From contig CALGOO010000263.1 in assembly GCA_937960715.1 (NCBI GenBank), positions 1 through 22,043 on the forward strand: a DNA stretch of 22,043 bases, written 5' to 3'. Position numbers and translations under genes: made by a program. Shown here piece by piece: positions 17,079 to 22,043 of this stretch (its first letter is position 1; every line of letters starts with the position of its first letter). The notes under the pieces were generated by a model. The model ran no database searches and was not told the DNA's origin. It saw only the letters and a program-made list of their open reading frames with translations. This DNA is from an uncultured Candidatus Competibacteraceae bacterium (GTDB taxonomy: Bacteria; Pseudomonadota; Gammaproteobacteria; Competibacterales; Competibacteraceae).

Positions 17079-18194
17079 TCAGTCACTATTAAGGGTAGCG
17101 CTGCGCGAACCCATCCTGCTGCTCCTCAACCTGATCGCCCAACCCACTTCCCGGTCGAGCAGCGCACGCTTGCGGGCGATTCCCCAGCGGTAGCCACTGA
17201 GGCTGCCGTCGGTGCGAACCACCCGGTGGCAAGGAATGACGACCGCCAGCCGGTTCGCCGCGCACGCCCCGGCGACCGCTCGCGCGGCACTGGGCTGGCC
17301 GATCCGCTGCGCGATCTCGGCGTAACTGGCGGTGGTTCCCACCGGAATAGCCCGCAACGCCTCCCAAACCTTCCGCTGGAACGCGGTGCCCTGGATGTCG
17401 AGGGGTAAGTCGAGCGCATGACTTGGCGCTTCGATCTGCGCCACCACTCGCTCGACCCATTGGTGAAATTCAGCATCGCCGGCCTGCAAGGTCGCGGTTG
17501 GGAAGCGGGCGCTCAGTTCGGCCCACAGGCTGTCCGGCGTGTCCCCAAACGTAATCAGGCAAACCCCGCGCGCGGTCGTCGCCACCGCCAGCCATCCCAA
17601 GGAGCACTCGACCACGGCGCAGCGGATCAGCACCCCGGCCCCGCCGTTCTTATACTCGCCAGGCGTCATTCCCAAACCAGCGCCCGCAGTCTCGTAGCAG
17701 CGGCTGCTCGATCCGAATCCGGCTCCATACAGGGCCTGAGTCACGGTCGGTTCGTCTCGCAGCCCCGCACGGAATCGCTCAAGACGCCGGGCGGTGGCGT
17801 AGGCTTTCGGAGTGACGCCGACCGCCTTCTTGAATATCCGCTGGAAGTAGCAGGCGCTGAGGTTGACCGCCGCCGCCAGTTGCGCCAACGACGGCGGTTC
17901 GGCGGCGGCGTTGATGAGCGTGCAGGCCCGCACGACCGCATCGGGAATTCGATCCGGGTCGGACGCGGCGGGCTGACACTTCTTGCAGGCCCGATAACCG
18001 TCGCGCTCGGCCTGATCGCAGGTATCGAAGAACGCGACGTTCGCCCGGTTCGGCCGGCGCGACCCACAGGTTGGGCGGCAATAAACGCCGGTAGTCCTGA
18101 CTCCATACCAGAACCAGCCGTCCGCTTGCCGATCTCGGCGGGCGACAGCGTTCCAGCGGGTCTCGTCGGTCGTAAATGCGGTTGTGCTGATCAT
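17079..18194 (-). CDS. ada: bifunctional Ada: AraC-type regulator and O6-methylguanine-DNA methyltransferase
   Basis: This 371-residue protein repairs methylated DNA and activates the adaptive response. The N-terminal Zn domain has C39, C43, C70 and C73, with C39 (GVYCRPTC) aligning with the E. coli methyl-acceptor that turns Ada into an activator. An AraC-type helix-turn-helix region covers about 85-183. The C-terminal methyltransferase has GTAFQRKVWEAL (269-280) and active-site PCHRV with Cys322. The C-terminus is about 15-20 residues longer than usual (after LLDREVG), possibly reflecting rearrangement just downstream, where the broken MFS gene begins. The ATG overlaps the DMT transporter stop (ATGA), so ada is the second gene of that operon, downstream of an Ada-box-like sequence. 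Identity is secure. Confidence 0.96.
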   Translation of the reverse strand: MISTTAFTTDETRWNAVARRDRQADGWFWYGVRTTGVYCRPTCGSRRPNRANVAFFDTCDQAERDGYRACKKCQPAASDPDRIPDAVVRACTLINAAAEPPSLAQLAAAVNLSACYFQRIFKKAVGVTPKAYATARRLERFRAGLRDEPTVTQALYGAGFGSSSRCYETAGAGLGMTPGEYKNGGAGVLIRCAVVECSLGWLAVATTARGVCLITFGDTPDSLWAELSARFPTATLQAGDAEFHQWVERVVAQIEAPSHALDLPLDIQGTAFQRKVWEALRAIPVGTTASYAEIAQRIGQPSAARAVAGACAANRLAVVIPCHRVVRTDGSLSGYRWGIARKRALLDREVGWAIRLRSSRMGSRSATLNSD

Positions 18195-19174
18195 GGCTGC
18201 CTCTCGCTGAGTTCAATCTGATCATTACTGTCAGGCACAAGCTGTACTGGCGACTTCGACCCGAACCGCCGCCGGACGAACCGCGCCAGCCGCCCGTCGA
18301 TGGCGACGAGGCCGGATCCAATCAGAGCCATTCCAACGAAGCGCCAAGGTTCGAGCCTTTCCCCAAGAATCAACAGGCCGAGAAGCAAGGCGCTGACCGG
18401 AATCAGGAAAGTGACGAGCAGCAGGTTGGTCGCACCAGCCACCGCCAGAATGCGGAAGTAGATGACATAGGCCAGCGCCGTGCTGAGCAGAGCAAGGCCG
18501 ACCAGCGCGGCCACTGTCCAAATCCCCGGCGCGGCCAGCGTCCACGGCTGATCGACGATCAGCATCACCGGCAACATCATGATCGTGGTCGCTGTGACTT
18601 GCCCGGATGCGGTGACGAGCGGCGGCGCGGACTTGAACCGACGACCGTAGATGCCAGCAAAGGCGTAGGACAAGGCCGCTCCCAGCACCGCGACTTGGGC
18701 AATGACGCTGACATCCAGGCCACGGCAGGCGTCCGGGCCGATCATGACGGCGACCCCGCCGATGCCCAACAACACCCCCGCCAGCCGGTTTGCCGTCAAC
18801 GGCTCATCTCTCGTCAACCGATGGGCCAGGACGATGGTGAACAGCGGAGTCGTGCTGTTTAAAATCGCAGCGAGACCGCTGGCGATCTGGGTCTGGCTCC
18901 AGAAAATGAGGCTGAACGGAATCAGATTATTCAGCAGTCCCATGATAAAGAATGCTCCCCATGTGCTTGCGGCAGCAGGCATTCGGTTTCCCGTAGCGAT
19001 CACGATCAGGTTCAGCGCGATGGCGGCCAGAGCGACCCGCCCGAACACCACTGTAAACGGGGGCAGTTCGGCCAACGCGACCTTGCCGAAGCAAAACGAT
19101 CCGCCCCACAGCATCGAGAGCAGCAGGAGTAGCGCCCACTCCACTGGTCCCATGACCTTTGTCGTAGCACTCAT
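18191..19174 (-). CDS. EamA-domain DMT-superfamily transporter
   Basis: This 327-residue inner-membrane protein has about ten hydrophobic helices in two EamA repeats (about residues 10-140 and 160-290 from the chosen start). Its first helix carries LWGGSFCFGKVAL, and ALLSTALAYVIYFRIL and FLIPVSALLLGLLILGERL are typical late-helix motifs of YdcZ/RhaT-like DMT exporters. The substrate is unknown; metabolite or drug export is usual in the family. A longer frame begins at 19210, but the ATG at 19174 has a perfect GGAGGTGG five bases upstream and is preferred. Its stop overlaps the ada start, and the Ada-box-like site lies about 80 bases upstream, so it may be induced by alkylation damage (inference). 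Confidence 0.92.
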   Translation of the reverse strand: MSATTKVMGPVEWALLLLLSMLWGGSFCFGKVALAELPPFTVVFGRVALAAIALNLIVIATGNRMPAAASTWGAFFIMGLLNNLIPFSLIFWSQTQIASGLAAILNSTTPLFTIVLAHRLTRDEPLTANRLAGVLLGIGGVAVMIGPDACRGLDVSVIAQVAVLGAALSYAFAGIYGRRFKSAPPLVTASGQVTATTIMMLPVMLIVDQPWTLAAPGIWTVAALVGLALLSTALAYVIYFRILAVAGATNLLLVTFLIPVSALLLGLLILGERLEPWRFVGMALIGSGLVAIDGRLARFVRRRFGSKSPVQLVPDSNDQIELSERQP

Positions 19175-19255
19175 CCAAACCACCTCCAGCGATCCGTGAA
19201 CAAAAACCACGCTGGAGAAGTTACTGCCGTTCGAGATTCGCCGAATATCCGGTTC

Positions 19256-19268
19256 TTGCGCTGCAATT
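19256..19268 (-). promoter_or_regulatory. Ada-box-like operator upstream of the DMT-ada operon
   Basis: On the minus strand the sequence AATTGCAGCGCAA fits the E. coli Ada recognition layout: an AAT A-box, six bases, then a GCAA B-box, followed by GA as in the E. coli ada promoter. It lies 81 bases upstream of the DMT start and on the coding strand of DMT and ada. The promoter downstream has a weak -35, as expected for an Ada-activated promoter; a TAACTT -10 candidate lies about 35 bases further on. Match by recall of the published site, not by alignment. Confidence 0.5.
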
Positions 19269-19272
19269 CAGC

Positions 19273-19289
19273 GTTCAGGCCACCTGAAC
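19273..19289. repeat. perfect inverted repeat just upstream of the Ada box
   Basis: GTTCAGG (19273-19279) and CCTGAAC (19283-19289) are perfect inverted 7-base arms around CCA. It sits between the Ada-box-like site and the fragment resembling NADH dehydrogenase. It could be an operator or a weak hairpin; there is no U tract. Confidence 0.4.
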
Positions 19290-19301
19290 ATGACCATGCG
19301 C

Positions 19302-19394
19302 CTATTCGCGCCCGCCGGTAATCAACCGGGCGCCACGCTTGAAAGTGAGATAGGCCCAGAACCACTCAATGGCCCAGGAAAACGACGGCAATCG
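19302..19394 (-). pseudogene. isolated C-terminal fragment resembling type II NADH dehydrogenase
   Basis: In the 245-base gap between the CDF and DMT genes, one minus-strand frame reads about 30 codons ending FSWAIEWFWAYLTFKRG, then ARLITGGRE and a stop. An aromatic helix followed by YLTFKRGARLI is characteristic of the membrane-associated C-terminus of NDH-2 flavoproteins. No other part of such a gene is present; the sequence upstream is the CDF C-terminus in another frame. It is most simply a leftover from a deletion. Recognition is from memory of the family tail, so confidence is moderate. Confidence 0.45.
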
Positions 19395-19419
19395 CGGTGG
19401 TCATGGTGGTTGACGATCG

Positions 19420-20382
19420 CTATCGAACACCCATTCCTGGCCCATGGCGGTGACGGGGATGACGCGGCGCGCCCAGCCAGCGCACCGTCCGGGTTTCCGG
19501 CTCCGGTTGCAGGGTGGCGTGCTGGATGCCGAAGCGTTCGGCGAGCAGGGCGTGGCAGGCATCGAGTACCTGCTCCCATTGACGCAAATCCCGCACCACC
19601 AGATGCGCCGACAGTAAAGTCCGCCCCGGCGCGACGCTCCAGATGTGCAGATCATGCACCGAGGCCACCCCGGGCACGGTCGCCAGCGCCCGCCCGACCG
19701 CTTCCGGCGCGAGCGTGAACGGAACGCCTTCCATCAGGCCGTGTAAGGCTTCGCGCAGCAGGCGCAGGCTGGAAGTCAAAACCAGCACGCCGATCCCCAG
19801 CGACAGCAGCGGGTCGATGGGCGTCCAGCCGGTGAAGGCGATCACGACGCCGGAGAGCAGGGCGGCCACCGAGCCCAACAGGTCGCCGAGGACATGCAGC
19901 AGCGCCGCGCGGGTGTTAAGATTCCGCTCCCCTTGACTGATCAGCCACGCCACGCCGATGTTGAGCGCCAGTCCGACGGCGGCGGCCAGCGACACCGCCT
20001 CGCCGATGACCGGTTGCGGATCGCGCAGGCGCTGAACGGCGGACACCGCGATCCAGGCCACCAGGACCAGCAAACCCAGGCTGTTGACCAGGGCCGCCAG
20101 AAACTCGGCCCGCCCAAAACCGTAGCTGTGCCGCGCCGATGCCGGGCGGCTGGCCAGCCAGGCCGCTAGCGCCGCCAGCGCCAGCGCGGCGGCGTCGTTG
20201 ACCATGTGGCCCGCGTCGGCCACCAGCGCCAGCGATCCCGCCCACCAGCCGACCCCGGCTTCCACCCCGGCATAGGCCAGAGTCAGGCCAGCGGCCAGCC
20301 ACATGAGGCGTCCGGTGGTCCCACCGTGATGGCCTTGCAAACCAACCAGGAGTTCACCACATGAATGCACTTGCCGCTTCAT
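19420..20382 (-). CDS. cation diffusion facilitator (ZitB/CzcD-type zinc/cadmium exporter)
   Basis: This inner-membrane divalent metal/proton antiporter is 320 residues long. Six hydrophobic helices lie between about 27 and 215. The transport site residues are His59 and Asp63 in ADAGHMVNDAAAL (helix 2) and His163 and Asp167 in HVLGDLLGS (helix 5), the HxxxD pairs of Zn/Cd CDF proteins. A cytoplasmic C-terminal domain (about 220-295) contains SVHDLHIWSVAPG. The final 20 residues are Arg/His/Gly-rich and may derive from rearranged sequence. The start is uncertain: the ATG at 20382 lacks a good ribosome binding site and would overlap the divergent gene by 22 bases. The next ATG is at 20304 (294 residues), just before helix 1. 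Metal identity is inferred from the motif. Confidence 0.93.
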   Translation of the reverse strand: MKRQVHSCGELLVGLQGHHGGTTGRLMWLAAGLTLAYAGVEAGVGWWAGSLALVADAGHMVNDAAALALAALAAWLASRPASARHSYGFGRAEFLAALVNSLGLLVLVAWIAVSAVQRLRDPQPVIGEAVSLAAAVGLALNIGVAWLISQGERNLNTRAALLHVLGDLLGSVAALLSGVVIAFTGWTPIDPLLSLGIGVLVLTSSLRLLREALHGLMEGVPFTLAPEAVGRALATVPGVASVHDLHIWSVAPGRTLLSAHLVVRDLRQWEQVLDACHALLAERFGIQHATLQPEPETRTVRWLGAPRHPRHRHGPGMGVR

Positions 20383-21137
20383 CGCTCGCTCTCGGTTTGC
20401 TGTTGGGGATGTTGCTCTTGCTGGAAATTGGCCGGCGGCTTGGAATGCGACGACTGGCGAACGATCCCGAAGGCGCGCGGGCCGGCACCGGCACGATCGA
20501 GGGCGCGGTCTTCGCCTTGTTGGGATTGCTGATCGCCTTCACCTTTTCCGGCGCGGCCGCGCGCTTCGATACCCGGCGGGCATTGATCGTCGAGGAAACC
20601 AACGCCATCGGCACCGCTTATCTGCGGCTTGACCTGCTGCCCACCGGCGCGCAACCGCCGCTGCGAGACTTGTTCCGGCGCTACGTGGATGCGCGGCTGG
20701 AAGCCTATCGCAAATTGCCGAATCTGGAGGCGGCTCAGGCGGAATTGAACAAGGCCAATCGGTTGCAGGGGGAAATCTGGTCCCAGGCGGTCGCGGCGGG
20801 CCGCGCGGAGGGAGCACCGCCCGCCGCCGCCATGTTGTCGTTGCCGGCGTTGAACGAGATGATCGACATCACCACCACCCGAACCATGGCGTCCAAAACC
20901 CATCCGCCGGTGATCATTTTCGTGATGCTGTTCGGGTTGGCGTTGGCCAGCGCGTTACTGGCCGGTTATGGCATGGCCGGCGGCAAAGCCCGCAACTGGC
21001 TCCATACGCTGGGCTTCGCCGCCGTCATGGCGGCGGTGGTTTACGTCATTCTCGACCTTGAATTCCCACGCTTGGGCCTGATCCGGGTCGATGCCTTCGA
21101 TCAGGCTCTGGTGGAGCTGCGAGAGAGCATGAAATGA
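20361..21137 (+). CDS. bestrophin-like (DUF4239) membrane protein
   Basis: This 258-residue protein has hydrophobic segments at about 5-22, 45-65, 183-205 and 210-232. The conserved stretch RRALIVEETNAIGTAYLRLDLLP (split here as RRALIVEETNAIG at about 72-84 and TAYLRLDLLP at 85-94) is the signature of the DUF4239 bestrophin-like group. The middle (about 100-175) is soluble and helical. The biochemical role of this family in bacteria is not established; ion channel activity is suggested only by distant resemblance. The ATG is well supported by AGGAG about eight bases upstream. It is divergent from and overlaps the longest CDF start, and ends 7 bases from the convergent STAS/SEC14 gene. Confidence 0.8.
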   Translation: MNALAASSLALGLLLGMLLLLEIGRRLGMRRLANDPEGARAGTGTIEGAVFALLGLLIAFTFSGAAARFDTRRALIVEETNAIGTAYLRLDLLPTGAQPPLRDLFRRYVDARLEAYRKLPNLEAAQAELNKANRLQGEIWSQAVAAGRAEGAPPAAAMLSLPALNEMIDITTTRTMASKTHPPVIIFVMLFGLALASALLAGYGMAGGKARNWLHTLGFAAVMAAVVYVILDLEFPRLGLIRVDAFDQALVELRESMK

Positions 21138-21144
21138 GCGACCA

Positions 21145-21507
21145 TCAACTCATCAGCCAGGCGCGTGCCGCTTCCAGATCGGTCTCGGCAAAGAACCGGG
21201 CTTCGGCTTGCCGGTAATCGGCGAAGAGAAACACCTGCATTTCGTCTCGCCAGCGCGGCTCGCACACGACCGCGATTCTTTCGATATCGTGGTCGTGCCT
21301 GAAGAAGAAACTGACGTCGCCCCACTGGCCGCTGGGTCCCCAGCCGTAGAAATTTTCCAGATGGATCAATGCCCTGACCTTGCCAGTCGCGAAGACGTTC
21401 CCCGCTTCGACCTGGTTGAGGAACGATTGGAACTCGGTCCAGGTCAGCAGTCCACTCAGGGTGATTCGATGCACCCGGTCCGCTATTCGATGCGACGATA
21501 TCGTCAT
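21145..21507 (-). CDS. SpoIIAA-like STAS/SEC14 domain protein
   Basis: This 120-residue single-domain cytoplasmic protein has the pattern of the SpoIIAA-like (DUF3478) family: RITLSGLLTWTEF near 14-26, KVRALIHLENFYGW near 43-56, IERIAVVCEPRW near 75-86 and a terminal ETDLEAARAWL near 107-117. The family adopts a STAS/CRAL-TRIO fold and may bind small hydrophobic ligands; the function is not established. GGGAG sits about six bases before the ATG. It lies downstream of the Gly-rich gene in the same direction, 104 bases away. That gap shows no clear terminator, so co-transcription is possible. Confidence 0.82.
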   Translation of the reverse strand: MTISSHRIADRVHRITLSGLLTWTEFQSFLNQVEAGNVFATGKVRALIHLENFYGWGPSGQWGDVSFFFRHDHDIERIAVVCEPRWRDEMQVFLFADYRQAEARFFAETDLEAARAWLMS

Positions 21508-21611
21508 GATGGCTCCCTAGTTTCAGCGCCGCCGCCCAAAAGACAGGCCGCGTGGTGGTACTGGAAAATCGTGCCGCGCGGTCTGGTGGGGAATGGAACC
21601 AGGGGGATCGG

Positions 21612-21956
21612 TTAATAGCGGTTGACCCAGGCGGCGCCACCGCCACCGTAGCGATTGATCCAACCGGCGCCACCGCCACCGCCGTTGATCCAGCCGCCTC
21701 CACCGTAGCGGTAGCCACCGCCGCCGTTGACCCAGGCGCCGCCGCCGCCAGCCCGATTGGCCCAGCCGCCACCGCCATAGCGGTTGGCCCAGCCCCCCCG
21801 GGCGCCGACGGCGTCGGAACCACCGTAGCCGCGGGCGGCGGCCCAGGCATGGGCGGAATCGGCCTCGGTCAACGCGCCGCCCACCAGCACACCGCCGATG
21901 ACGGCTTGCGACCATTTGCCCAGTCCGCGTAGAAACCGCCGCCGTTCCTCGACCAC
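21612..21956 (-). CDS. secreted Gly-rich protein with six W-x-N motifs (candidate cyclophane RiPP precursor)
   Basis: From a GTG at 21956 the frame encodes 114 residues. The N-terminus has a twin-arginine-like motif RRRFLRG (5-11), a hydrophobic stretch (about 15-29) and an AHA site at 35-37, together a plausible export signal. The rest is a Gly-rich repeat with W-x-N at 56-58, 65-67, 75-77, 89-91, 99-101 and 110-112, plus Y-R-Y at 82-84, ending WVNRY. W-x-N next to Gly runs is the three-residue motif that rSAM enzymes of the Grr/triceptide group cross-link into cyclophanes, and GrrA/OscA-type precursors are exported Gly-rich repeat peptides. No rSAM maturase is adjacent on the left; the right side is cut off. 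The start is uncertain, because the frame is open to the window edge and the GTG has no clear ribosome binding site. It could instead be an unmodified Gly-rich surface protein. Confidence 0.65.
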   Translation of the reverse strand: MVEERRRFLRGLGKWSQAVIGGVLVGGALTEADSAHAWAAARGYGGSDAVGARGGWANRYGGGGWANRAGGGGAWVNGGGGYRYGGGGWINGGGGGAGWINRYGGGGAAWVNRY

Positions 21957-21989
21957 TGGAACGTCGGCCGATTCGGGATGCGCTATCTC

Positions 21990-22043
21990 ATTAGGACTTA
22001 CGCATTGACAAGCATCGTATAATGTGCATATCCAGTCAAACCT
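21990..22043. mobile_element. possible insertion-sequence end at the right edge
   Basis: Position 21990 onward changes character: it is AT-richer than the window and contains TAGGACTTACGCATTGACA, which resembles terminal inverted repeats I recall from insertion sequences. No transposase codons are identifiable in the 54 bases available, and the match is by memory only. It lies directly upstream of the Gly-rich gene. Confidence 0.3.

Noticed and set aside
21612..21860. Repeats in the Gly-rich gene considered as a CRISPR array
   Set aside because: Units are irregular in length (27-42 bases), coding in phase and without unique spacers.
21523..21915. Arg/Trp-rich minus-strand frame and a plus-strand Ala/Thr/Val-rich repeat frame over the Gly-rich gene
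   Set aside because: Both are alternative readings of the same GC repeat. Only the Gly-rich frame has a leader peptide, conserved W-x-N spacing and a sensible stop.

Overview
The window is GC-rich DNA with a very strong G/C bias at third codon positions, dense bacterial gene packing and ATGA start/stop overlaps. MoaA, Kup, bifunctional Ada, a GGDEF-EAL sensor and a hybrid sensor kinase together suggest a proteobacterium, most likely a gammaproteobacterium. A Competibacter-like lineage is a guess from gene style, not something shown here. No rRNA, tRNA, CRISPR array or complete mobile element was seen.

Layout. 1-1.4 kb (minus): the 5' end of an unknown gene with its own promoter, then moaA (molybdenum cofactor step 1). 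1.5-4.7 kb (plus): a membrane PAS-PAS-GGDEF-EAL c-di-GMP protein whose stop overlaps the start of a small alpha/beta hydrolase. 4.75-8.4 kb (minus): a 1208-residue Cache-PAS-GAF-GAF-HisKA-HATPase-REC kinase, divergent from a SufS-like cysteine desulfurase at 8.5-10.0 kb. 10.1-12.1 kb (plus): kup, with a good sigma70-like promoter overlapped by a perfect inverted repeat. 12.1-16.4 kb (minus): a three-gene exporter operon (ATPase, duplicated FtsX permease, HlyD-type adaptor). 16.4-19.4 kb (minus): a rearranged accessory stretch with a TPR-gene remnant fused to a broken MFS gene, ada, a DMT-family transporter overlapping ada, an Ada-box-like site, and an isolated C-terminal fragment resembling NADH dehydrogenase II. 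19.4-21.5 kb: a zinc/cadmium-type CDF exporter, a divergent bestrophin-like (DUF4239) membrane protein and a convergent SpoIIAA-like STAS/SEC14 protein. 21.6-22.0 kb (minus): a secreted Gly-rich protein carrying six W-x-N motifs, then the window edge, which may be the end of an insertion sequence.

The genes do not form one pathway. The functional units are the c-di-GMP protein with its hydrolase, the ABC exporter operon, and the DMT-ada operon, which probably responds to methylation damage. The best candidate for something new is the W-x-N Gly-rich precursor-like protein. Its repeats fit the three-residue cyclophane motifs known from rSAM-modified Grr/triceptide peptides, but no cognate maturase is visible in the window.
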